From Smallanthus sonchifolius (taxonomy: Eukaryota; Streptophyta; Magnoliopsida; Asterales; Asteraceae): a stretch of 64,000 nucleotides of DNA. Below, in pieces: positions 47,520-58,590 of the stretch. Position numbers and translations under genes: made by a program. The notes under the pieces were generated by a model. It was not told the origin of the DNA. It searched no databases and worked only from the letters and a program-made list of their open reading frames with translations. The DNA lies in the NCBI GenBank assembly GCA_023525975.1, contig CM042040.1:51801486-51865485 (forward strand), given 5' to 3'. Each line of letters starts with the position of its first letter. The first letter of the stretch is position 1.

Positions 47520-48500
47520 AAAAATAGATAATACATAACCAACAAACACATAATACAGAAGACACAATGTGTAATATAACCATTGAGTAATATATTACAT
47601 TAGATTCTGATCATTGTGTATTACACAATCATTGTGTAATAGTATCATTGTCTATCATGATTGTGTAATACATTATGATCAGAAACCTACACAATGTATA
47701 TAACATCATTGTATATTATATTACATTGGATTCTGATCATTGTTTAATACACAATCATTGTATAATAGTATCATTGTCCATCATGATTGTGTAATACACT
47801 ATTATCAGAAACCATTGTGTATTATACACAATGTATATAACATCATTGTGTATTACACACATTATGTATTTTTATATTATTGTCTATCATGATTGTGTAA
47901 TCAAAATGATCAGAATTTAATGTGTAATATATACAATGTATATAACATCAGAATCCAATGTCTGTAATACACAATGTATATAACATCATTTTGTATTACA
48001 CAGATTGAGTATAAAACACTGTGATGTTATATTGTGTAACAGCATCATTGTGTATTACACAATCATTATGATTGTGTAATATGTAGCACACCTAATTTCT
48101 ATATTACACAATCATTCTGATGATTGTGTATTACACTATGATCAGAATACAATGTGTATTATACACAATGTATATAACTTCATTGTGTATTACACACATT
48201 GTGTATTTTTATATCATTGTCTATCATGATTGTGTAATACACAATGATCAGAATCCAATGTAATACACTATTATAGCGCATTTTGTATCATCATTGTGTA
48301 ATATACTATCCATTATGTAATATAGATTGAGAATGTGTAATTAAGACACAATGCAGTCTTATTCTATATATTGTTATATGATTGTCTATTATACAATGAA
48401 ACAGTAAGATAAAAAACACAATCATATAATAATTCAATTGTGTATGCAGTCTTATTGTTATATATTGTGTAATATAGATTGAGAAACAGTAAGATAAAAA
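47520..48500. repeat. Palindrome array 5, transposase intron
   Basis: ATTGTGTATTACACAAT repeats and the spacer ATGATCAGAATCCAATG. Part of this array (47935-48200) is nearly the same as 38505-38790 of array 1. Confidence 0.88.
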
Positions 48501-49080
48501 ACTAATACCTCAAAATGTGATGTGCATGGTTGCAACAAATCCTCAATTTCAAACTTCATAAAATCACCAACTTTTTACCTGGTAGAAGAAGCACAACTAT
48601 TAATAGTATCATCTATCTCCAACTGTTGATCCAAAAAAATTGTTCGTGTATAGATTTGTGCAGCTTGTTTTTCAAGAACAAATTTACTCCACATATCAGC
48701 TTCAGTGTATCGAGATTCATGATCATTTTTTCTATGCTCATACCATTGAGCCTCAATTGCTGTCTCAAAGTGACTAAAAAACTCAACTAGAGTCGACTTT
48801 AGATTACAAAATTGATTAAAAAAATGATTATCGCTTTCTGATCTTGACGCAGTATGCATAAGCCCAGACAAATTCTCCTCAAGATAAAACGCAGGTATCC
48901 AGTCTTGTCTAATATTATAAATATCTGACAACCAAACATGATCACTTAAACCATAATGAGAAAGAATTGAATGCCATCTCTCCTCAAACTCAACACGTGT
49001 AATAGAATCTGTCCATACGATCTCAGCCAATTCTTTTTTGAAATCTATGGTATTACACACAACTGGTCCAAGCTATAAAA

Positions 49081-50030
49081 ATATGAAAATGAAAAAATTA
49101 AGACACAATGTAGATACAGTAGCATAAAACACAATCCAAAAAAGTAACACAAGACACAATACATTGTGTATTTCATAAGACACAATACATTGTGTATTTC
49201 ATAAGACACAATGCTAATGTAAATACAGTAACACAAGACACAATCCATTGTGTCTTTCATAATACACAATGTAGATACAGTAAAATAAAGACACAATTTA
49301 AAAACAGTTACACAAGACACAATGCATTGTGTTTCTGGTAAAATACAATGCATTTTGGCTTTCATATACACAATGCAGATCCAGTAACTAATCATAAGTG
49401 CCACATACACAATCATGATAGTGTTTTATACATTGTGTAACAGCATCATTGTGTATTATACAATCATTGTGTATTATACAATCATTGTGTAACAACATCA
49501 TTGTGTATTACACACATTGTGTATTACACACATTGTGTATAAAACACTATGATGTTATATACATTGCTGTTACACAATGATTGTGTATTACACAATCATT
49601 GTGTAATAGAAACAATATAGAATCAATAACTAATTAAAAGAGCATACATTATTTGTGATAGTGTTTTATACATTGTGTAACAGCATCATTGTGTATTACA
49701 CAATCATTGTGTATTACACACATTGTGTATAAAACACTATGATGTTATATACATTGTTGTTACACAATCATTGTGTAATACACAATCATTGTGTCTACGA
49801 ATTCAATGATTGTGTTTTATACACAATGTGTTGTGTATTACACAATGATTGTGTAATACACAACACATTGTTTATAAAACACAATGATTGTGTATTACAC
49901 ACATTGTGTATAAAACACTATGATGTTATATTCATTGATGTTACACAATGATTGTGTATTACACAATGATTTGTTTTACACAATCATTTTGTATTACACA
50001 ATCATTATGTAATAGACATAATATAGAATC
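49081..50030. repeat. Palindrome array 6, transposase intron
   Basis: One half uses ACACAATGCATTGTGT-type words with AAGACACAAT spacers. The other uses TTGTGTATTACACAATC; a 17-base unit lies at 49580-49596. Confidence 0.88.
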
Positions 50031-51299
50031 AATAATTAATCAAAACAGAATAATGATACCTTGGCAGACAGTTTCTCCCATATGTGCCACATACATAATC
50101 TATGACGGCTATTTGGTAAAACTTCTTGAATAACTTTATTCATGGCAGGATCTTGGTCAGTAACAATTACTTTAGGAGCACAACCAAACGCCTTGACATA
50201 AAACCTCAATAACCAACTATATGACTCAACAGTTTCAAATCCAAGAAGCGCAGCACCAAGGGTAACATTCCTATTATGGTTATCTATACTAGTGAAGGGA
50301 ACAAACACCATATCATACCTGAAAACAAAAAAGTTAAAGGAAATGTCATATATTACACATTATTACTAAAACACAATGAAGATTCAAATCTTACTTATTT
50401 GATCGATAAGTGGCATCAAATCCTACAACATCACCAAATACCAAATAATTTCTCTTCAAAACCTCATCAACCCAAAATAAACCACCTAAAGTTCCGTCTT
50501 CTTTAATAGTATAATCAAACGAAAAATTGGGATAATATTGCTTTTTCCTCTCAAGACGTTGAATAACCATCTCTGCATCATACTCACCAATATATACATT
50601 TAGATCCCTCTTGAAATTCTTAAAATCATTTTTTGTTGCACCTAGATCCTCATAACCACCATACAAACTCTTCAAAATGTTAAATGCTCTTACAGGCCCA
50701 AGATTAATGGTAGACAACACTTGAATTGCACTTTCTTTTACATAATTTACCTTTCTTGCAGAAGTCAAAAATTGAATGTCTTCTTTTTTTAACAAAACTG
50801 TGGTTATGCTCTTCTTGAAAACCATATATTTGATACTTTTTATCAACATTTAACCGCAAATTAATGTATACATTACATCCAATCCTTTTAGATGGTTTCC
50901 TACGCCTTTTCACTTTACCATCGTGTAATTTATCAAACGATCTTCCTTTTTTAAAACCTTGCCTCGACCAAACAAAGTACTTCAACTTAATAATACCCTT
51001 AGGATTGTATGATGAGGTCCTCCTAATTGAGAAACCACTACATAGAGCATACTTTTCGTAAAAGAAAAAGGCATGCTCAATAGAATCAAACACCATACCA
51101 ACAACAGGTTTAACTGACTGGCTCACAACAGGTGTGTAATACCTTTTTCCAGAATTTGGTGATACACGTTGTTGACCAAGTTCATTGAAAATTTGGACAT
51201 CTACATAAGTAAAAGTAACATTAGAAACAATGAAGAGACAGAAACATATAAACAGAATAAAATAAGACACAATACAAATACAGTTATATATAAACAGAT

Positions 51300-52370
51300 C
51301 AACACTCTGACCTTTATAAAATACTGTGATGTTATATACATTGTGTTTAATACACAATGACTGTGTATTACACAATCATTGTGTCTTACACACATTGTGT
51401 ATAAAACACTATGATGTTATATACATTGTGTATCAACATCATTGTGTAATATACTATGATTAGAATCCAATCTGTAATACAATATGTGTAATACACATCA
51501 TTGTGTATTACAATGTGTAATACAATGTGTGTAATGCACATCATTGTGTAGTGTGTACTACACACATGTCTCAACATTATATAATACACATCATTATATA
51601 TTACACATCATTGTCTATCAATCTGTAATACACATCATTGTCTATAAACACTATGATGTTATATACATTGTGTTTAATACACAATGACGGTGTATTACAC
51701 AATCATTGTGTATTACACAATGATGTGTATTACACACATTATATTACAGATTGGATTCTGATCATAGTGTATTATTACACAATCATTGTGTATAAACACT
51801 ATGATGTTATATACATTATGTTTAATACACAATGACTGTGTATTACGCAATCATTGTGTATTATACACATTGTGTATAAAACACTATGATGTTATATACA
51901 TTGTGTATAAACACTATGATGTTATATACATTGTGTATAAAACACTATGATGTTATATACATTGTGTAACAACATCATTATGTATCATAATTGTGTAATA
52001 CACTTTGATCAGAATCCAATCTGTAATACAATGTGTGCAATACACATCATTGTGTATTACAGTGTGTGTAATACACATAATTGGGTAATGTGTATTACAC
52101 ACATGTCTCAACATTATATAATACACATCATTGTCTATCAATCTGTAATACAATGTGTGTAATACACATCATTGTCTATTACACACATGTCTCAACATTA
52201 TATAATACACATCATTGTCTATCAATCTGTAATACACATCATTGTGTATTACACACATGTCTCAACATTATATAATACACACTGATAAACTATAATACAC
52301 ATTCTCAAACTGTATTACACAATGATGATACAAAATGCACAATTATAATAATTTAACCTAACACAATAGG
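51300..52370. repeat. Palindrome array 7, transposase intron 1
   Basis: Fills most of the 1.2-kb first intron. Repeats of ACACTATGATGTTATATACA and of CACACATGTCTCAACATTAT units of about 85 bases (52095-52265) are visible. Confidence 0.88.
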
Positions 52371-52707
52371 TGATCAACAAACAACAAATTAAATAAGTAC
52401 CAGACTGAACTTCATCAATCGCCATTAAATAAACCGAAAGAATCAGATGATGGAATTTAAGAGCGATTTTGGAATCAGATGATGATATTTAAGGACGATT
52501 TTGGAATAATCGAAAGAATATGGAATTTTGGAATCAGACTCTGCCGTAATCAATATCGCAAATCGTTAAAGAGAGCAGGGATTGGTTCCCAATATAATAA
52601 ATGAAATTCCAAAAGTACCCCTCCGCCCAAATTTGATGCAATGTCAGATGTCCCTATCAGTGTCCTTCTCACCCTTCTCACATTAAATCCCTTTTTACCT
52701 GATCCTA

Positions 52708-52711
<4 letters not shown>

Positions 52712-52774
<63 letters not shown>

Positions 52775-52780
52775 ATAACT
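52712..52780. repeat. (TA)n/(TG)n microsatellite at MULE right end
   Basis: Long TA tract then TGTGTGTG directly outside the MULE terminus. Confidence 0.94.
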
Positions 52781-54186
52781 AGCATCTGTATGTTATGTAT
52801 GTGACAAGCAATTGATTATTACATATGTAGCAAATAAGACAGAGAAAGAGACATGGATAAATGATTATTACATATGTAGCTAATGAGACAGTTTTTGAGT
52901 AGGGTTATTTTCCTTTTCTTTTACTCCGTGCTGCTCTCTCCTAATGCCAGACTCTTGCTTCTTACATATGTAGTGAATCGAATGATTATTGCATCGGAAT
53001 AACTAAACAAATGTTTATTACATATGAGTTACATAAAAATGTCTGAAAATAATGAAAATACATAGAAAGAGACATGAACAAATTATTATTATATATGTAG
53101 CTAATTAGATAGTTTTTTTATAACAGCAAACATCTTTAGGGGAATAAACTTCGTTTATAACATGGTCAACTTCATCAGAAGGTTGACAACATATGTAACA
53201 TCTGTAGCATTGCTAGTTACATATGTAAAAATTTCACAAGTTACTTATGTAACAAACGCAGTTACATATGTAACGTCCTTTCGACAACTCCATATTGACC
53301 TTGAGAATAGAAGCCAGGTTTGAGAGGTTTCTTAAATCCTATACCCTGCAGGTCTTGTCTTACATTCTTGTATCAATCAGTCGTGCGTTTGGATGACAAA
53401 TTGTACTCAAATTTACACCTTTTGTGCAACAAAATTTTACAAAACTAAACAACAAGAACTCTAGATAGCTAGGTTTATGAACAAAATTAAACAAGAAGAA
53501 CGTCACATTACATCATAAAAAAGCTTCATACATCATAATATAATAAATAAACCCACTATATTTTGAAGAGATTCAAAGACAGCAAAATCAAACCATTTTG
53601 AACTTATTCCAGAGTGAATGTGAGCCTACAACAACACAAAAATAATCAAATAATAATAACTAACCTTCAATTTCCTACCCAAACTCTTCAAACAGAATAC
53701 AATGGATGGCACCTTATAAATTTGAACTAGAAGGGTAGCAGAGACTCTGAGCTACTCACACTATCAACCGTTCCATTTCTGGAATCATTCTCTTTATCAA
53801 TAATATCATCAGTGTCAAACCTTCTTTTTCTCATTCTTAGCCAGCCACAGTACCCAGATTAAAGTGAAAACTGTTTTAAAAAATAAGAGAAATTCATAAC
53901 CAAAATTGAATAAATTTCATTTACCATAACAACAAATATCTATAAAAGTTTTAATCTAGGATGTATGACAAAAGCAATAGAATTACAATTACAAGATCAT
54001 TTATTTAATTTTCTCCCCATAAGAAAAAAATGGAAATTTCCAAAAACCCTTTTTGTGGAATTGAAGGAAAATAAATAAATGAAGTGCAATTGGAAAGTGT
54101 TTACCTTGTGAAGCAAATTTCTGAAAACCCTTTTTGACTTTTTCACAACTAATAAATACGAATCGTGCCATCTCGAACCAATATGT

Positions 54187-54369
54187 TTAATTAATTTGTA
54201 CCAGTTGCAGGCATTGGTAAGTGCAAAGCATCTGATCGGAATGTTGGTGAGACGGTTCCGGCTCCGGCATGTCCTCGAAGATGACGAAACGGCCATCGGA
54301 TTTAGGGCGCTCTGAGTTGCCGGTGGCTTCCGACCTTCGTTTCTTCGGTGGAGGTGTTCTGAAAATTGT
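54187..54369 (-). pseudogene. MAD1-like spindle checkpoint gene, N-terminal fragment
   Basis: The frame reads IFRTPPPKKRRSEA near its start and FEDMPEPEPSHQHSDQMLC then TYQC near its end. From memory, plant MAD1 begins MILRTPP...RR and soon has MLCTYQCRQMVK. Here the codon in place of the initiator Met is ACA, and the frame stops after about 60 codons where the family continues into a long coiled coil. It lies inside the outer (TA)n element on the minus strand, so it looks like a captured fragment. The MAD1 name is moderately sure; loss of function is clear. Confidence 0.55.
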
Positions 54370-54503
54370 TCTTCAACCCTAGATTCGAAGATTGGAAGGT
54401 AAATCGAGTGGAAGAGGATGTCACGGAGGTTTCTGATGGCATTTTGAGGCATCTTCTTGAGGGTGAAAGTAGGGTTTCAATGTAGAACAAGAGAGAGAAT
54501 ATA

Positions 54504-54935
54504 TCTATACTATCTAATAAAGAAAGGTTTTTCTTGTCACATGTCGCCTCCATATTCATCCTTATCATTTTTTTTTCGCTTCTCTCTCCTATTAAATACG
54601 TTTCCATCTTTTAATAATAATAATATATTTAAAAAATTATTAATTATACTAATAAAATACATTTATTTAAATTATCTTTTATCATAAAAAACTTTGAAAT
54701 CTAATTATTTAACTTTTATTTTCAATCAAGTAGTAATGAAAGTCAAATTATATTAAATATTAATTAACGTATTTTCAAAACCCAATTATATATTAATTTT
54801 TACATATTTTAAATTTTATTTTTTTATCCTTAGTATACGTAATACATTTTCACATGTATAAAATATATATAAAAATTTTATAATTTTATGTAAGATATTT
54901 TTCATCACGTGTGTAATACACGGAGTATAAGCTAG
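54504..54935 (+). mobile_element. Complete non-autonomous Helitron
   Basis: TCTATACTATCTAATAAAG start, hairpin CACGTGTGTAATACACGGAG and CTAG at 54932-54935. An uninterrupted member of the family at 16096 and 58117. It lies in the outer (TA)n element just upstream of the MAD1-like fragment. Confidence 0.87.
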
Positions 54936-55094
54936 TTTATTCAATAGAGCAGACTTTATTAGAGTGAGATACTGAGATGGGTTTCCTAGGTTGGGTGAAA
55001 AAGATAGATATACCCTTGGCTCCTAAAAGATAAGTCATGGCCACATAATAATAATAGGTTTATAGAGTTTTCTTAACTTAAAAGTTTTCACTGC

Positions 55095-55118
55095 ATACTT
55101 TCTATATATATATATATA
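55095..55118. repeat. (TA)n microsatellite
   Basis: Short TA tract between two elements. Confidence 0.85.
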
Positions 55119-55785
55119 GAATTATATATAGAATCAAGAGAAAATCATAAAGTTAGACAAAAATAAAAAAAACTGCTCTCAACTAATCACATAATTTAAA
55201 TTTTATTTTATTTTAGTTTTATCTAAAGGCTATTTTAGTAAAAATTACATCCGTTTAAATTAGATAATTATATATTTATTTATTGAATTCCTTAATTATC
55301 TCATCTTTCCGTTTTAATTCTCCTTTAATTTAGTTCTAGAATTCAAAAACTAATTAAGAGAAATATACAACTTGTGTACGTAATTTTTTGGGTAGAAAAA
55401 AGTTGGAAGAATAATCATTCCTTTCTACCCATGTACAAGGTTTCATTATTTCTTTGAATGATCTTAATTTATTTTTTAAATTATGTTTGCAGGTTATTAA
55501 AAACAAATGGGGTACTTGTCTTGATCTTCAGTTTGATTACATGGAAGGTTGAGTCATATGTAATTCGCTACATTGTTCTTGAACAATTAAATAGAAACTA
55601 AAAGATCTAGGGTTTATAGATAGGAGAAAAATGGAAACGAAGTTCAGGGATCTTTGTCGTCTTCCTCGTTAGAAACAACAACGTCAATCAACAAGGGAGA
55701 AGACGACGGTGAATTTAAAGGATTTACGTTGTATTGTATCGTTTACATATACGTGACCAAAGGCTTTATTCTTGAAACTATGGTT
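55119..55785. mobile_element. (TA)n-bounded element, TTACGTATACGTAA family, decayed
   Basis: The left end AATCAAGAGAAAATCATAAA matches the inverse right end at 30497. A degenerate TTACATATACGTGA lies at about 55744, near the right end. The interior 55495-55605 reads RLLKTNGVLVLIFSLITWKV on the plus strand, which resembles a methyltransferase strand-loop. It could be a captured exon, but the match is short. Confidence 0.5.
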
Positions 55786-55795
55786 TATATATATA

Positions 55796-57972
55796 GGAAG
55801 AGGATCATGTGTAAACCCATTTTTATTGTGTAAATTAAAAAATTAATTTTGAGCCACTAATTTCATTTAACATATAATAATTAGTGGATGGTATTAATTC
55901 TTATTATTTTTTTTAGAAATGAGTTGCTGAGATTACTTAAATGACATTAAAGTCATTGTTTCCTATCTATTTTTTAATTAGTTTTTTAAAACTAATTCCC
56001 CTATTTCTTTAGACTTTAATAACTTTTTTATACATTGTTATTTTTTTAAACAAAATATACCATAAAAACGAGCATTTTTTAATCTTTAATTCGGTTATAG
56101 TCTCGAAGTTTTTTTTTAACGTTTTTTATTACATATATGTAACAAACACGTACATATATGTAATATAAACATAGAGGAAGGTTCAATTCAAAACATAAAT
56201 ATTGCGAGAACATGGGGAACAAAATAAATCCTTCATTTTTTCAATATTAAAAAGTTTTAAAATATAAGAAAATGATATAAATGAAATTTTATTCATCTCT
56301 CAAGAAATTTATAAAAAAAAATATGAACAAATTTCGTTTATTTAAACAACCTACACATGTGTAGGATCTATAGGTTATTTTATCTACACATAATCTACAC
56401 ATGTGTAGGTAAACTTTTAAGTGTATAAAAACATATTTTCAAAAAATTGTTTAATGGGTTTTTATGTATAGAAATATGCATATTTATATGTATGAAGTAC
56501 AAATTTTTAAAAATATAAATCATAGATCAAGAAACTAAACGATTTAAGTTTGTTCTTGTTGTTCTCGCAATAATTTAGTGTTCTGTAATAAACCTCTCCC
56601 TATAAACATAAATGTAAGTGTTCAAACGTTTCCTCCATATTTTCGAAAACTCCCCCTCTTTTTTAGAACACAAATAGCTTTTAATACAATATCATTTAAA
56701 AAAAAATACAACATAAATTATAGCACTTTATTATCTTTAATTCGAGTATAGTTTTGATATATAATTTTTTTATTGTTGTATAGGTAATATGAATATAAAT
56801 GATATTGTTTATCCAAAAACCCTGAACTACGAGATCAATTGTTGGACTATTTATATTTTTTATCCCACCTTTTTTTACAGATTTGCTATTTAAATTTAAG
56901 ATTCATTATACGTAATAATTTAAAAATCTCAATACCTTTTAAATAGACTATATAGATTTTTATTAAACAAAAAAATACGAAGATAACGCTCATCCAATAC
57001 AAAATGAACTTTAAATAGAGAATTATAAGAATGACGTAAACATTTATTACATAAACGACTTTATTCAATGATATTTTTTTTATCTTGATGTTTTTTATTT
57101 TGTGTTGTAAAATTGGTTGTAAATTAACATTCATATGTAAATTTTATATGGAAACTTGTAATAGCAAATTACATTTTGTTCTATTACATATATGTAATAC
57201 GATATTATATATGTAATGTGATACTATATATGTAACAATAAAATATTACATATATGTAATATGATGTTATTACATATGTGTAATATGAAATTACATATAT
57301 GTATTTTTTTATTTTATATAATATGAACAATTACATATATGTTCATATTATTATGTAATTGTTCATTACATATAACATATTACTTATATGTAATATATGC
57401 AATATTAGCTATTACTTATGTGTAATATGTAAAAATAAATTAATTTGGTTTTTGAAAAAAAAGGTGATGAGTTTTTTGAATGAACGAATTTATGTGTTTT
57501 TATTTTATTTTTTATGAATAGGTTAGATTAACAATATATTCGGGTTTTGGATAAAAAGTTATTGATATTCTAAAAAGGGAGAATTTTTTTTTTAAAAAAT
57601 GGGATAAACTTTAAACAACTATATTTTTATTTAAATTTACATGTATGTAACTGTTCGTTACATACATGTAATAACTGACGTTCAAAAAATATATATATTT
57701 TTTGCAAAACTATATTCGAATTAAAGATAATAAAAAACTCTATTTAATGGTGTAGTTTTATAAATAATATTTTTTTTATTAAAAAGTTATGAATTTTTAA
57801 AATAATGGGGGGGGGGGAATTTGAATTAGTGAAATCTTTATTATTAAAAGAAGAGAGTGTTGCAATTACCAAAGTACCCTTTTAATAAAATAAAATAGAT
57901 ATTAGGTGTCTTTTTTATTGGGTTAATTGGTTTACATATAAAAATATGGTTTACAAATGATCCATACCCTAT
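55796..57972. mobile_element. (TA)n-bounded element, TTACATATATGTAA family
   Basis: The left end GGAAGAGGATCATGTGTAAA and the inverse right end GGTATGGATCATTTGTAAAC match. TA tracts lie at both sides. The interior has two diverged copies of the TAATAACTTTTTTATAC...CTTTAATTCG block, and an inverted one near 57715. Palindrome arrays: TTACATATATGTAA (57184-57197 and others) and CCTACACATGTGTAGG (56350-56365). No gene. Confidence 0.75.
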
Positions 57973-58116
57973 ATTTATATATATATATAATATGAATAAT
58001 AATTAAACTTTGTTTATCGAGCCACATATATAGACAAAGAATTCAATAATTAGCGAATGAGTAAAATCTAAAATGCTATTTTTCTCAAGATATTTTTCTT
58101 CATTTTTTACAATTAG

Positions 58117-58558
58117 TCACCTAATAATATATAATAAATAAATGTTTCACAGTCACACTTGTCGTTTCCATATTAATTCTTATAAAAATTTTTTCGCCTC
58201 TCTTTAATAATAAATACACGTTCATATTTTTAATAATAATATATTTTAAACAAATTATTAATTATACGAATAAAACATATTTATTTTAAATTTATCTCTT
58301 ATTATAAGAAACCTTGAAATGTAATTAACTAGCTTATGTTTTTAATTAAATAGTACATGAATATCAAATTACATTGAATAATATTTAATGTATTTTTTAA
58401 ACTCAGTTATATATTAATTTTTATATATTTTTTTATTTTGTTTTCTATTGTTAGTATATGTAATACATTTTTTCACATATAAGATACATATATAAATATT
58501 TAAAATTTTTATATATTGATATTTTTTCACCCCGTGTAGTACACAGGCTATAAGCTAA
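58117..58558 (+). mobile_element. Non-autonomous Helitron ending CTAA
   Basis: Starts TCACCTAATAATATATAATA and ends CTAA (58555-58558), an allowed CTRR end. The terminal hairpin CCCGTGTAGTACACAGG has one mismatch. Confidence 0.75.
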
Positions 58559-58590
58559 TAAAATAGTAGTTTACTATTAAATATTAATTG

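Larger units (their letters stand above)
46872..52426 (-). pseudogene. FAR1/MuDR-type MULE transposase, damaged multi-exon gene
   Basis: Exons on the minus strand: 52402-52426, 50395-51200, 50060-50318, 48579-49072, perhaps 48509-48560, and 46872-47513. Most junctions are GT-AG and in phase. Order: FAR1-type DNA-binding region (CSGFSIRRTSSYNP, RIGCNVYINLRL, EEHNHSFV); MULE DDE region (GDVVGFDATYRSNK, VIVTDQDPAMNKVIQEVLP, HRLCMWHIWEKL); HSILSHYGL and SRSESDNHFFNQF; a SWIM finger (CSCRRFEQFGLLC then H); and a terminal zinc knuckle (CGFCKVAGHNLRTC). The exon-2 frame shifts at the run of five A/T at 50767-50771. A TGA at 47439-47441 interrupts the SWIM finger where Arg is usual. A further TGA-type break lies near 47090. 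Introns are filled with palindrome arrays. Family assignment is firm; activity is lost. Confidence 0.87.
37671..52711. mobile_element. Large autonomous-type MULE with FAR1-like transposase
   Basis: The left end TGGTTGGGTTATTGTAAAAA...AATAAGAAGGGTAAGAAGG aligns with the inverse of the right end, GGGTTAGGATCAGGTAAAAA...TGTGAGAAGGGTGAGAAGG, over about 55 bases. TA-rich DNA lies outside both ends. Inside are a minus-strand FAR1/MuDR-type transposase gene and a plus-strand ORF of the Ulp1-associated kind, arranged tail to tail as in MuDR-like elements. Long arrays of ATTGTGTATTACACAAT fill the spaces and introns. Two solo LTRs (40933-43269, 43694-45927) inserted later. Both genes are damaged, so this copy is probably inactive. 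Confidence 0.78.
36684..55094. mobile_element. Outer (TA)n-bounded element carrying a MAD1-like fragment, split by a 15-kb MULE
   Basis: The left end GGGAAGGGTTAAAATGG, with GAGTTAAGAAAACTTTAGAA 30 bases in, has an inverse at 55040-55094 (AGAGTTTTCTTAACTT). Both flanks outside the inserted MULE (36684-37670 and 52765-53300) share the palindrome TTACATATGTAA (37479-37490, 53217-53228, 53261-53274), which supports one split element. Excluding the MULE and a Helitron it is about 2.9 kb. It carries a MAD1-like gene fragment on the minus strand. Confidence 0.6.

Noticed and set aside
38080..52370. Repeat arrays as a CRISPR-like structure
   Set aside because: Repeats are palindromic with irregular, related spacers in a plant transposon; no cas genes.
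54302..54607. 101-codon minus-strand ORF
   Set aside because: Out of frame with the MAD1-like reading and starts inside a Helitron.
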